A DNA stretch of 64,000 bases from Methanoregulaceae archaeon. GTDB taxonomy: Archaea > Halobacteriota > Methanomicrobia > Methanomicrobiales > Methanospirillaceae. The translations under genes and the position numbers were made by a program. Below the pieces are notes generated by a model. That model saw only the letters and a list, made by a program, of their open reading frames with translations. It was not told the origin of the DNA and did no database searches. This document shows positions 20,292 to 30,305 of this stretch, piece by piece. Position 1 is the stretch's first letter. Every line of letters starts with the position of its first letter. The DNA lies in the NCBI GenBank assembly GCA_015660885.1, contig JACTUB010000015.1, forward strand, positions 1 through 64,000. The letters are read 5' to 3'.

Positions 20292-21317
20292 ATGCACGAA
20301 GCACGTCTGTACCAGAAACTTGAAAACAATACGGTGAAATGCGCACTCTGCAACCACGGCTGCACTATTCAGGAAGGCAAACACGGGATCTGCGGCATAC
20401 GGCTGAACGAAAACGGCACCTTGTATGCTGCTACCTACGGGAAGATCAGTTCTGAAGCTGTGGATCCGATCGAGAAAAAACCACTCTTCCATTACCTGCC
20501 GGGAACACTCTCGTACTCGCTGGGAAGCATCGGCTGTAATTTCCATTGTCAGCACTGCCAGAACTGGCATATCTCACGTGCGACATTTGAGGATGCGAGG
20601 CTACGTTCACTTTCTCCGGAAGAGGGAGTTGAACGGGCAATTGCATCCGGCAGCGCGAGCATATCATGGACGTATAATGAACCGGCCATCTGGCATGAGT
20701 ATCCCCTTGATATGGGGACACTTGCCCGCAGAAAAGGGCTTGGTACTATCTATGTTACAAACGGCTATATCACCGAGGAGGGACTCCGGGAACTTATTCC
20801 CATGCTCGGTGCCTACCGGGTGGACATCAAGGCATTCACGGATGATTTTTACAAAAAAGTCTGCGGTGCCCGCCTCCAGCCGGTCCTTGACTCCGCGGAG
20901 CTTGCCCGGGAACTCGGCATGCACGTGGAGACGGTTACACTCGTTATTCCCGGACTTAATGACAGTAAAGAAGAGACGGCGTCATTGATCCGCTGGGTTA
21001 TTGACCACCTCGGCCCGGCAACGCCGATGCATTTCTCCGCATTTCATCCGGATTACAAGATGACTGACCGAAATGCAACACCTCTTGCGACCCTCGAAAA
21101 AATTTACAATCAAGCAAAAGAGCTCGGGCTACGGTACCCGTATCTGGGCAATGTGTATAACCACCGGTATGAGAACACCTACTGCCCGGCCTGCGGTGCA
21201 ACGCTCATCGAACGGCAGGGATTTTCGAGCACGATCCGCAAACTCGATGGGCAGCAGTGCACGAACTGTGGTGAGAAGATCGAGATCGTGCGTCATGTCC
21301 CGAAAACCAGTTTCTGA
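20292..21317 (+). CDS. amrS: AmmeMemoRadiSam-type radical SAM protein (AmrS-like)
   Basis: CALCNHGCTIQEGKHGICGIR, CNFHCQHCQNWHIS radical SAM motif, C-terminal double CxxC. Confidence 0.85.
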   Translation: MHEARLYQKLENNTVKCALCNHGCTIQEGKHGICGIRLNENGTLYAATYGKISSEAVDPIEKKPLFHYLPGTLSYSLGSIGCNFHCQHCQNWHISRATFEDARLRSLSPEEGVERAIASGSASISWTYNEPAIWHEYPLDMGTLARRKGLGTIYVTNGYITEEGLRELIPMLGAYRVDIKAFTDDFYKKVCGARLQPVLDSAELARELGMHVETVTLVIPGLNDSKEETASLIRWVIDHLGPATPMHFSAFHPDYKMTDRNATPLATLEKIYNQAKELGLRYPYLGNVYNHRYENTYCPACGATLIERQGFSSTIRKLDGQQCTNCGEKIEIVRHVPKTSF

Positions 21318-21798
21318 ACCTCGATTTATTACTGATCGCATGCTCGGCACGCTCAGTCGTTATCTTCGGTTTATGGGATACGATACGGTAAGTGCCAACG
21401 GACTTGCCGAAGGAAATACAAAAGAAGATACACTGCTTCTCGAATTCGCCTCTCACGAGAATCGCATCCTGCTCACCAGGGATACTGAACTTGCGAAGCG
21501 GGGTAAGGAACTGGCGGTGCTGATTGGTTCCGATGAAGTAATGAAACAGGTCCAGCAGCTGATCGATCGCAGCTTGATTGTGCGAAGGGTGATGATGACC
21601 CGCTGTTCGTTATGCAATACGGTGCTGAGGGAGGCGACAATGGATGAGATTAATGATGCGGATTATGCTCCCCGGGATAAGAATGGGCTTGCCTTCTGCT
21701 GGTGCGAGCAGTGCAGCAAACTCTACTGGAATGGATCTCATGGAAAACATATCTCAGAAAGAATCGGAGGTGAGATGAAAGGAAGAAAACTTTTTTAA
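21295..21798 (+). CDS. Mut7-C RNase-domain protein (DUF82)
   Basis: RFITDRMLGTLSRYLRFMGYDT...NRILLTRDTELAKRG...RCSLCNTVL...FCWCEQCSKLYWNGSH; overlaps the amrS 3' end. Confidence 0.85.
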   Translation: MSRKPVSEPRFITDRMLGTLSRYLRFMGYDTVSANGLAEGNTKEDTLLLEFASHENRILLTRDTELAKRGKELAVLIGSDEVMKQVQQLIDRSLIVRRVMMTRCSLCNTVLREATMDEINDADYAPRDKNGLAFCWCEQCSKLYWNGSHGKHISERIGGEMKGRKLF

Positions 21799-22121
21799 GG
21801 GGAGTTACAATTAAAAAATTTTCCCGGAATTTTTTTAATATTTTTTAGGAGGTTCCTTATTCCCTTCAAATGAATTTTTTTCCTTCGGAAAAGAGGATAA
21901 TCCTGCAAGCAGTAAAAAAAATTGTTCCAGATAAAAAAATGGTCGCGTGATAATATTTGCAGCCGCTGGATAATTTCCCAATTATTCAAGGAAAATACCT
22001 CCCTAGGGAAAAACACAGGATACTTTGTTTGAACAGCGAAAAACGAAATACCAAATAGATCATCATAAACCTCCATCCCGGATCATTAAACGCTATATCC
22101 CCAAACAACAGATCTGTTCTC

Positions 22122-23462
22122 ATGGCAGTCCACCCCATTGAGGAGCGATATGGTACCCCTGAGATGCGTACCGTTTGGAGTGAGAGAAACCGTTTTGCTT
22201 GTATTGTCGCAGTGGAAGTGGCGTTGGCAAAATCTGAAGCGATGCACGGCATAATACCGGCGACAGCAGCAGTTGAGATTGAACGGCAAGCACAGACCGC
22301 ATCGCTGGAACGGGCAAAGGCAATCGAGCTCGAAATCAGCCACGATATGATGGCGATTGTGAAGGCGATTTCGGAAGTCTCCGGGGATGCCGGGCGATGG
22401 GTCCACTATGGTGCAACGAGCAACGATATACTCGATACCGCAACCGGCCTGCAGCTCTCTCAGGCACTCACCCTGATCGATAAGAAGCTCCGTATCCTCC
22501 TTGGAGTGCTTTTAAAACGATCGGATGAAACAAAGTCCCTGGTCTGCATAGGCAGGACTCACGGGCAGCATGGGGTGCCGACCACCTTCGGCCTGCGTTT
22601 TTCCATCTGGGCAAGTGAGATCGGGCGGCATATAGAACGCTTGGAACAACTCCGTCCCCGTGTCGTGGTAGGACAGATGACCGGTGCCGTGGGCACTCAG
22701 GCGGCACTCGGACCAAAAGCGATGGAAGTGCAGGCAACCATGATGGGAGTTCTGGGTATTGGTTCAGTGGACGTATCCAACCAGGTCATCTCCCGCGACC
22801 GGTATGCGGAATATTTCATGTTCTGCGCAAACGTTGCAACCACACTTGATAAGATCGGTATTGAGATCCGCACACTCCAACGGACTGAAATTGGTGAAGT
22901 AGAAGAAGCATTCGGTGCAAATCAGGTTGGCTCATCGACTATGCCGCACAAACGTAATCCCATAAAATCCGAGCAGGTGTGCGGTCTTGCCCGCATTGTA
23001 CGTTCGGCAGTCGAGCCGGCGTTGCAGAACAACACGCTTTGGGACGAACGCGATTTAACAAACTCATCCTGCGAACGCGTGCTGTTCCCTGAGGCTTCAA
23101 TTCTCACTGATCATTGCCTTCATGTTTTGGCAACCGTGCTCGAAGGGCTGGTGATCAACCGTGCGGCAATCCGCCGGAACCTCGCTTTCCTCCATGGCAT
23201 CAATATGGCCGAGTCCATCATGATTGAACTCACCCGGCGGGGTATGAACCGCCAGGACTCTCACGAGCGGATACGGATGGCAAGCATGCAGGCACTTAAT
23301 GAAGAACAACCGCTTGCTGATGTGCTTGGGAGAGATCCGATAGTATTGCGGTACTGCTCTAAAGCCGAAATAACTGCACTCCTCAATCCGGATTCCTACA
23401 TTGGTACATCGGTGCATCAGGTAGATCGGGTTGTAGAAAAACTCACTCCGCTCTGCAGGTGA
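22122..23462 (+). CDS. purB: Adenylosuccinate lyase
   Basis: VHYGATSNDILDTATGLQL, GRTHGQHGVPTTFGLR, VGSSTMPHKRNPIKSEQV. Confidence 0.95.
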   Translation: MAVHPIEERYGTPEMRTVWSERNRFACIVAVEVALAKSEAMHGIIPATAAVEIERQAQTASLERAKAIELEISHDMMAIVKAISEVSGDAGRWVHYGATSNDILDTATGLQLSQALTLIDKKLRILLGVLLKRSDETKSLVCIGRTHGQHGVPTTFGLRFSIWASEIGRHIERLEQLRPRVVVGQMTGAVGTQAALGPKAMEVQATMMGVLGIGSVDVSNQVISRDRYAEYFMFCANVATTLDKIGIEIRTLQRTEIGEVEEAFGANQVGSSTMPHKRNPIKSEQVCGLARIVRSAVEPALQNNTLWDERDLTNSSCERVLFPEASILTDHCLHVLATVLEGLVINRAAIRRNLAFLHGINMAESIMIELTRRGMNRQDSHERIRMASMQALNEEQPLADVLGRDPIVLRYCSKAEITALLNPDSYIGTSVHQVDRVVEKLTPLCR

Positions 23463-23605
23463 TACATCACCGCTATGACTACTTTTTAAAATATGAGAAC
23501 TTTACGGAAGCAGCCGGAGAAGTTCGTGGGTAAAATACCATTATGGTGAATAGAAACAATTCACGTGATCAAACGATAAAAATAGTATATTTATAAACTC
23601 TGAAA

Positions 23606-25423
23606 ATGAACACAGGAATAGTCATGAAATGGTACAATAGGCTTTCAGGTTATTCAATTTCACCAGCCGATCTTATCCGTTTCATCATTATTGCATCCCT
23701 GACCCTTTTGTGCATTCTCATCACGACATCATCTGTTTCCCGGGATCTTGGAACGATATACGCGCAGCTCTTCTATTTCCCGATCATCTACGCGACCTAT
23801 TTTTACCCGCGGCGGGGACTCTATCTCGCCGGTGGCTGTGCACTCGTGTACGAAACCTTCGCTTACGCTTATATTTTTCCTGATACCGGTGGATTGATCT
23901 CCATTACTGTCCAGGCGCTCCTGTTCATCTGTATTGCTGCGATGGTTGCCTTTGTCAGTGAGAGGGTGAATGCCACCGAGATACGCAACCGCAGCATTAT
24001 AGAAAAATCGCAGATGGGCATCATTGTCTTTGACCAGAACACCCATACAATCAGGCTCACCAACACCCATCTTGAACACATGCTCGGCTATTCTGATGAA
24101 GACCTTGCCAAAATGACGTTCCCTCAGCTCTTCTCAAACAGTGAAGACCGTCAGAAATTCAACGAATCTCTTGCGACGGGTGATGAGATACGGAATTTCG
24201 AAGCCGTTTTCGTGAACCGGGATAAAAAACCGATCTGGGTAAATCTTTCCTGGAGCAGGATCACCGAAAATCTGGTGAGCTGCACGGTCAACGATATCAA
24301 TGCGTTCAAACTTGCCAAGATGGCAGCTGATGAGATTGATTCCCAGTACAAACAAGTAACGGATAGTTTTCCTACGAGTATTATCATCATAAGAAACCAG
24401 ATGATCGTGTACACAAATCCGGCATTTACAGCATTCTCCGGCCACCAGCCTGAAGATCTGCTGGGTAATGACCCCTTGTCGCTGGTTCATCCGAACGACC
24501 AGGCAGCCTTTCTGGATTCCTGCAACATCGCGGAGAACCTGTCAAATGTTCCCCAGAGGTCAGAGGTCAGTATGCTCGTAAAATCGGGTGAGACACAGCC
24601 TGCAACCCTTTTTTTCACCAGGATACTGCAGAACGGGACTCCTGCCATTCTCATCAACCTGATAGACATGCCGGGACAGGAAAGCTCAAAAGACCGTGAC
24701 CAGCTGGACAACAGACGACGACGGGGCATTATCAGCACTTTTGCTTATGAGCTGCGCACACCCCTGCAGCCGATCATGGGATACATTAACCTGCTCATGC
24801 AGGACCCTGAAACCTATGGGGTCTCTGAGGAGACACGGATCATCCTTGACCGCTGCGCACAGAGCGTGGACCGGGAGCGCGAGATTATCAACCAGATGCT
24901 CGAGCTCTCCGTCATTGATACCGGTAAGGTACCTCTCGACTACTCGGTCTTCTCAGTCCCTGACCTGCTCAGAACGATTATCGATGCAGGTGGATACATG
25001 AAACATGCGGACATCACCATTGATGTCCCGCAAAATCTCACGTTTGATGCCGACAAAAACAAGATTTCAACGGTGATAAATACTATGCTCTCCAACGCAG
25101 TGAAGTATTCAACCTATCCCCGCAAGATCCAGATAAGGTACCGCTCTCCGCCGGAAGACAGTATGCACCATCTCTCTATCAAGGATAATGGCGTCGGCAT
25201 CACGGATAAGCGGCTTGACGAGATCTTTGAACCATTCCCGATTCCCGAATCCGGAAAAACCCTGAAGTTCGATAAGATCGGTCTTTCGCTTGCCATTGCA
25301 AAAAAATACATCAAGATGCACATGGGCTATATCAGCGTGGACAGCATCATGGGTATCGAGACTACATTCGGTATCCACATCCCGAAAAATAGACCTGTGG
25401 AGGTTAAACACGGTGGCACGTAA
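23606..25423 (+). CDS. Membrane PAS-domain sensor histidine-kinase-like protein with Tyr at the phosphoacceptor position
   Basis: N-terminal multi-TM region, two PAS-like regions, H-box-like FAYELRTPLQPIMGY, N-box NTMLSNAVKYS, G1 DNGVGI, G2 KIGLSLAIAKKY. Confidence 0.88.
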   Translation: MNTGIVMKWYNRLSGYSISPADLIRFIIIASLTLLCILITTSSVSRDLGTIYAQLFYFPIIYATYFYPRRGLYLAGGCALVYETFAYAYIFPDTGGLISITVQALLFICIAAMVAFVSERVNATEIRNRSIIEKSQMGIIVFDQNTHTIRLTNTHLEHMLGYSDEDLAKMTFPQLFSNSEDRQKFNESLATGDEIRNFEAVFVNRDKKPIWVNLSWSRITENLVSCTVNDINAFKLAKMAADEIDSQYKQVTDSFPTSIIIIRNQMIVYTNPAFTAFSGHQPEDLLGNDPLSLVHPNDQAAFLDSCNIAENLSNVPQRSEVSMLVKSGETQPATLFFTRILQNGTPAILINLIDMPGQESSKDRDQLDNRRRRGIISTFAYELRTPLQPIMGYINLLMQDPETYGVSEETRIILDRCAQSVDREREIINQMLELSVIDTGKVPLDYSVFSVPDLLRTIIDAGGYMKHADITIDVPQNLTFDADKNKISTVINTMLSNAVKYSTYPRKIQIRYRSPPEDSMHHLSIKDNGVGITDKRLDEIFEPFPIPESGKTLKFDKIGLSLAIAKKYIKMHMGYISVDSIMGIETTFGIHIPKNRPVEVKHGGT

Positions 25424-25778
25424 AATTATGGTTGTCGAGGATGATCAGCCCATCCTCGATCTTATGGACCTGCTGATCAGGAAACTCGGGTACGAGCCAA
25501 TCCTGATCGCAAACGGATATGAAGCGCTTGAACTGGTGAAAAAGGAGCCTCCATCCCTTATCCTGCTTGATATCATGATGGCACCTATCAACGGCTGGGA
25601 ATTTCTGGAAACACTCCGCGGGGAATATGGAATGCCGGAGATTCCGGTCCTTCTTTTTACGGCCTCACCACTAGTTGACGAAAAGATGGCGCAGCTGAAA
25701 GACCCGAATCTTGGGATTCTCACAAAGCCGGTCTCGTTTGGGGAGCTGAAAGCGGGAATCGCCAAGTATCTCAGATAG
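25413..25778 (+). CDS. Response regulator receiver-domain protein (GTG start, overlaps kinase stop)
   Basis: VVEDDQPILDLM...LILLDIMMAPINGWEF...LLFTASP...ILTKPVSFGEL. Confidence 0.9.
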   Translation: MARKIMVVEDDQPILDLMDLLIRKLGYEPILIANGYEALELVKKEPPSLILLDIMMAPINGWEFLETLRGEYGMPEIPVLLFTASPLVDEKMAQLKDPNLGILTKPVSFGELKAGIAKYLR

Positions 25779-26304
25779 ATAGAGATATACAGCCGTAAAT
25801 ATGTAAATAATTATTTTTACTCTGGTGAAATGCTGGAAAAACAAGGTAATTCCCGAATGTTATTTTTTTGGTATAACATGGGAAATTCTTCTCTATGACC
25901 TTAAAAAGTAACGGTGGATCTTCTTGATCCTTTTTATTCCAGATGATCAGCTGTTCAGATTTTTTGTGTTCATATCATAAGAAAAACAAGAATTAAGCGA
26001 CACGGCTTAGAAAAAAAACTTTTTGATACTTTTAAAAGCAGTAAAATTTCTTCAATTTTTTATCCGGTAAAGTATGTGAAAATTGAGATTGTATCCGTTT
26101 TTCATAAGAAGTATAATTCTAACAATAAGCAAAATGACTGACGGTGAATGTGTTACCGGACGAAAAAAAAGAATTGCAAAAAGATAGTTGCCCTGAATAA
26201 AATCGGCTGAAGATTGGCTGATCAGATATGGTCGTCATATCATCAATTGCTTCCCTTGTGGTAGTCTTCTTGATGATGACTTTGATTACATCATTTCTCT
26301 GAAT

Positions 26305-26535
26305 TCACCGTTTCCACCCTTTTCGTGATACACCCCTAACATTTATTTGGACCTTGTCTCCCGGCTTGATATCTATCAGGTTCCGGCGATGGAAAATCGC
26401 AGCGAATGTTTGGGGGGACATCTTAAGTCGAACGAGCCTGAGTGCCGGCGCACCTTCACGGACCACTGATCCCGCACCCACGCAGCTCATCCCCAAACCA
26501 ATCGCACCACCGCTAACAGCGATGAGCACATTCAT
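26305..26535 (-). CDS. Hypothetical protein, 76 aa
   Basis: Protein-like composition (LRLVRLKMSPQTFAAIFHRRNLIDIKPGDKVQINVRGV) in a higher-GC patch of an otherwise AT-rich gap. Confidence 0.35.
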   Translation of the reverse strand: MNVLIAVSGGAIGLGMSCVGAGSVVREGAPALRLVRLKMSPQTFAAIFHRRNLIDIKPGDKVQINVRGVSRKGWKR

Positions 26536-26574
26536 AGGAATGATCCGATCGGCAGCAAACGCAAAAGAGAGAAT

Positions 26575-26667
26575 ATGATAATTTTCGTCGGGATCATCAT
26601 TATCGCCGTCGCGATCTTCCTGTACGGCAGAAAGCGACGCCGCGAGCGTCTGATGTACCTGTTCTGA
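26575..26667 (+). CDS. Possible 30-aa single-TM micropeptide MIIFVGIIIIAVAIFLYGRKRRRERLMYLF
   Basis: ATG-to-TGA frame with TM + Arg/Lys-rich tail, preceded by AAAGAGAGA; too short for the ORF track. Confidence 0.3.
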   Translation: MIIFVGIIIIAVAIFLYGRKRRRERLMYLF

Positions 26668-26798
26668 TACTTTTTTTCCTCGTCTTTTTATGAGTGCCGG
26701 CCAAGGAATAATTCTCTAGGAAGCCTCAATTGATCCGGGATGAGGATTTCTCCGGAGAGGAATTATTTTACAAGCATTGATACATTACCACAACAAAA

Positions 26799-27347
26799 TT
26801 GAAAAAGATGTCCGGGACAACACTTGCCGGTGGTCAGACCCAGGATGAGATTATGGCGGTATCCTTGTTCAAGCTGGGACTCCGCAGCACAGATACCCTG
26901 CTTGAGATAGGCTGCGGATCAGGTAAAGTCTCGATTGCCGCCGCACAAAAGGCAAAAAAAGTATTTTCTATCGATAAAAGGCCCGATGCAATCAACATTG
27001 CACGGAAATCTGCAGATAAGGCTGGTATCCAGACCATAGAATTTTTTTGTTCTGATGCCATTGATTTTCTTAAATCTGACCAGACTTATGACTGTGCTTT
27101 TGTTGGTGGAACACAGCAACTCGCTCAGATCCTTCCGGTACTTGCAAAAAAGGTGAGGAGAACAATTGTGGTAAATGCAGTTCTCCTGAGCACGCTGGCC
27201 CAGACCGTTGCAACCATGCAGCAGATTGGCATATTTTGTGAAGTTGTACAGGTCCAGGTCGTTCGATCCCATGAGATCGCGGGGAGCATTATGTTCAAAC
27301 CTATCGATCCTGTCTATGTGATTGTCGGGAAAGGGATTGCATGCTGA
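26799..27347 (+). CDS. cbiT: Cobalt-precorrin C15-methyltransferase (decarboxylating)
   Basis: LAGGQTQDEIMAVSLFKLGLRSTDTLLEIGCGSGKVSIAAA; first gene of the cbi operon. Confidence 0.88.
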   Translation: MKKMSGTTLAGGQTQDEIMAVSLFKLGLRSTDTLLEIGCGSGKVSIAAAQKAKKVFSIDKRPDAINIARKSADKAGIQTIEFFCSDAIDFLKSDQTYDCAFVGGTQQLAQILPVLAKKVRRTIVVNAVLLSTLAQTVATMQQIGIFCEVVQVQVVRSHEIAGSIMFKPIDPVYVIVGKGIAC

Positions 27348-27946
27348 TTGGTCTGGGACTGGGGCCGGGAAATCCCGAGCTTCTCACTCTCCGGGCAGTA
27401 CGTCTGCTCAGGGAGGCAGATATTGTATTTGTACCCGGGCGGATCGCACGGGATCTTGTCGCCCCGTATCGTGATGCAACAGTGCTCAACTTTCCAATGA
27501 CAGATGATAAATCAAAAATCCGGAAATGCCTCGAAGAAAATGCAGAGAAGATTGCACCTGCAGCATTGAATGGACTTGCCGTTTTTGGGATTCTTGGCGA
27601 TCCGAATTTTTTCTCCACCTTTTCACGATTATGCACAATATTATCGGAAAGGTATCCATCCATAAAATACTGCACTGAGCCCGGGATCAGCTCAATCACC
27701 GCGTTTGCAGCCGCATCCGGTATTTCGCTGAATGGCGGCTTTATTGTGTCAGACGGAGAGGAACCGGACTCGCGGATCCTCCTCAAGGTGAGGCATCCCA
27801 AAGAAAAAGCGGTTGAACTCCGCAGGGAAGGGTACTGCGAATTCGTGCTGGTCGAGCGGATGTATTTTCCGGATATGAAGGTATACCGCAACGAGGATCT
27901 CCCGGAAAAAAGCGATTATTTGAGCGTCATGTATGCGAGGCGCTGA
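27341..27946 (+). CDS. cbiL: Cobalt-factor II / precorrin-2 C20-methyltransferase
   Basis: LIGLGLGPGNPELLTLRAVRLLREADIVFVPG tetrapyrrole methylase N-terminus; GDPNFFSTFSRL. Confidence 0.88.
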   Translation: MLIGLGLGPGNPELLTLRAVRLLREADIVFVPGRIARDLVAPYRDATVLNFPMTDDKSKIRKCLEENAEKIAPAALNGLAVFGILGDPNFFSTFSRLCTILSERYPSIKYCTEPGISSITAFAAASGISLNGGFIVSDGEEPDSRILLKVRHPKEKAVELRREGYCEFVLVERMYFPDMKVYRNEDLPEKSDYLSVMYARR

Positions 27947-27947
27947 T

Positions 27948-28667
27948 ATGCAGGGTAAGGTCTGGTTCGTGGGAGCGGGTCCGGGAGACCCGGAACTGAT
28001 AACCGTGAAAGGATTATCGCTTCTCAAGGACGCAGATGTCCTCATCTATGCCGGTTCACTGGTCAATCCCGAGCTTATCGGCCGGTCCAACGCAACAATA
28101 AAGCTTGACAGCCGGGGAATGGATTTGGAGGAGATGGTCTCATCAATGGAGAGTACGGCAAAGTCAGGAAAAACTGTGGTCCGGCTTCATTCCGGTGATC
28201 CTTCACTCTACGGTGCAATCGTCGAGCAGATTGAAGAGCTTGAAAAAAGGGGAATTGCTGCTGAGATCGTCCCCGGGGTATCATCGCTTTTCGCAGCGGC
28301 GGCCGCGCTCGGCACACAACTTACGCTCCGCGGTGTGTCCGAGAGCCTGATTGTCACGCGCCCGGCGGGAAAAACTCTTGAATATGACCAGATCCGGGAA
28401 CTCTCCCGGCATGGTGTTACCATGGTCATTTTCCTTGGTACCGAGAAACTTGGCGAGATCACAAAAAAACTTACCTGTCCACCCGGTACACCGGCAGCGG
28501 TTATTTACCATGCGTCGTGGCCCGATCAGAAAATTGTCCGTGGGACAGTTGGAAATATTGCAAAAAAAGCCCGGGAAAACGGGATCGAACACACGGCACT
28601 CCTGGTTGTGGGAGACGTACTGGGCCCGGAAAAAAAAGGTCACACGAGGTCATATCTCTATTCATGA
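27948..28667 (+). CDS. cbiF: Cobalt-precorrin-4 C11-methyltransferase
   Basis: VWFVGAGPGDPELITVKGLSLLKDADVLIYAGSLVNPELI; VVRLHSGDPSLYGAIVEQ. Confidence 0.93.
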   Translation: MQGKVWFVGAGPGDPELITVKGLSLLKDADVLIYAGSLVNPELIGRSNATIKLDSRGMDLEEMVSSMESTAKSGKTVVRLHSGDPSLYGAIVEQIEELEKRGIAAEIVPGVSSLFAAAAALGTQLTLRGVSESLIVTRPAGKTLEYDQIRELSRHGVTMVIFLGTEKLGEITKKLTCPPGTPAAVIYHASWPDQKIVRGTVGNIAKKARENGIEHTALLVVGDVLGPEKKGHTRSYLYS

Positions 28668-29536
28668 ATGATACTCTGGTCATCGCACTTTCACGGTTTT
28701 TGGGCCAAGCAGAACGAATCGCAGCTTTTCTGGGTGCTGACGTCCAGGAATATACCCCCGTCCTTTTTTCCGAGATTTTTCCCCACACCCGGCGGATAGT
28801 AGCCGTTATGTCGATGGGAATTGTTGTGCGTCAGATCGCTCCGCTTATCCGGGACAAGTGGAATGATCCGGCTGTTGTCGTCGTAAGTCCTGACCTTCTC
28901 TATGCCATCCCGGTTCTTGGGGGACATCACGGGGCAAATGATCTGGCAAAGGAATTGTCCCCACTGGGTGTCCTGCCGGTTATTACTACAGCAACTGAAG
29001 CAACGGGCAGGGATTCTGTGGAGGCGATTGCGAAACGCTTCTCCTGTGATATTATTAACCGGGACTCGACCCGGCTGGTGAATACCGCCCAGCTTGAAGT
29101 GAATGTACCGGTGTATGCCGTAAAAGGTCCCGGTATCGTTATCGCTGGTCCGGATGTTTCAATCCTTATGAGGAGTGGTGAGTTTTCCGTTGGAGTCGGA
29201 TGCCGCAAAGGGGTGAAATCCAGAGAAGTGCTGGATGCAATCAGAGAGGGGTTAGCGGAAGCGGGGGTCACAGGACACAACGTACTTGTCTATGCAACCA
29301 CACAGAAAAAGTGGGACGAAACAGGACTCGTTGAAGCGATCTCTGCACTGTCTGGAAATTTGATATTCCTTGACAATGATACAATAAACGCACAGGCAGG
29401 TGTTTCACCATCCCGGGCAACAAAGATCGGGCTCTCCGGTGTTGCTGAGCCGTGTGCACTTGCCGTTGCAAAGAGAAAAGAACTCGTTATGAGAAAGAGA
29501 GTGTACGGGAGAGTCACGATTGCCATTGCACACTAA
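28664..29536 (+). CDS. cbiG: Cobalt-precorrin-5A hydrolase
   Basis: IVAVMSMGIVVRQIAPLIRDKWNDPAVVVVSPDLLYAIPVLGGHHGANDLA; VGVGCRKGV. Confidence 0.93.
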   Translation: MNDTLVIALSRFLGQAERIAAFLGADVQEYTPVLFSEIFPHTRRIVAVMSMGIVVRQIAPLIRDKWNDPAVVVVSPDLLYAIPVLGGHHGANDLAKELSPLGVLPVITTATEATGRDSVEAIAKRFSCDIINRDSTRLVNTAQLEVNVPVYAVKGPGIVIAGPDVSILMRSGEFSVGVGCRKGVKSREVLDAIREGLAEAGVTGHNVLVYATTQKKWDETGLVEAISALSGNLIFLDNDTINAQAGVSPSRATKIGLSGVAEPCALAVAKRKELVMRKRVYGRVTIAIAH

Positions 29537-30305
29537 AGCCCCAAAAGGAAACCTTTCAATCGTCGGACTTGGACCCGGACGCAGGGAATACATGACCGCC
29601 CGTGCACTTAAGGCAATTGCCGCAGCTGACTACGTGATTGGCAATGCTTCGTATCTTGATCCTCTTGAACCGCTGCTGACGGGAAAAAATGTGATCCGGA
29701 GTTCGATGGGTAAAGAGATTGAGAGGGCAAAGCAGGCTATCGATCTTGCTCGTTCCTCTGCAGTTGCCATTGTTTCCGGTGGTGATGCAGGTGTCTATGG
29801 CATGGCAAGCATAGTCCTTGAAGTCCTTGAGCATGCCGGTATTGATATCGATATAGAGGTCATCCCGGGGATCACGGCGGCAAATGCTGCTGCATCCCGA
29901 ATCGGGTCCCCCTTGTCGGGGGATTTTGCAGTTATCAGTCTGTCCGATCTTCTGACACCTCTTGAAATAATTGAACAAAGGCTTGATGCGGTATTTTCGA
30001 CCGGCATTCCTGTAGTGCTCTACAACCCGAAGAGTCAGGGCAGACCGCACAATTTTGCTCTTGCCATGGAACACGCCCGGAAGTATCTTGACGGAGGGAC
30101 ACCGATAGCGATCGTCAGGAATGCTTTGCGCGACAGTGAAGAAGTGATTGTAACGACCCTCGGTGAGGTGGAAACGGTCGAGGATGCTGTCGATATGCAT
30201 ACGACAGTGATTGTCGGTGGAAAGGAGAGCAGGATATGGAGGATGAGTGAAAATGTCAGGGGAATTATTACGCCACGGGGGTATCACTACAAATATGTAT
30301 ATTGA
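29520..30305 (+). CDS. cbiH: Cobalt-factor III / precorrin-3B C17-methyltransferase (TTG start)
   Basis: LSIVGLGPGRREYMTARALKAIAAADYVIGNASYLD; IVSGGDAGVYGMA; VVLYNPKSQGRPHNF. Confidence 0.93.
   Translation: MPLHTKAPKGNLSIVGLGPGRREYMTARALKAIAAADYVIGNASYLDPLEPLLTGKNVIRSSMGKEIERAKQAIDLARSSAVAIVSGGDAGVYGMASIVLEVLEHAGIDIDIEVIPGITAANAAASRIGSPLSGDFAVISLSDLLTPLEIIEQRLDAVFSTGIPVVLYNPKSQGRPHNFALAMEHARKYLDGGTPIAIVRNALRDSEEVIVTTLGEVETVEDAVDMHTTVIVGGKESRIWRMSENVRGIITPRGYHYKYVY

Noticed and set aside
20425-20988. 187-aa + strand ORF overlapping amrS
   Set aside because: Alternative frame within the radical SAM gene; low-complexity Arg/Ser-rich.
26680-26798. Cobalamin riboswitch upstream of the cbi operon
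   Set aside because: No B12-box-like sequence seen in the short leader.
29556-30287. 243-aa - strand ORF
   Set aside because: Antisense to cbiH; composition (many His/Cys/Arg) typical of shadow translation.
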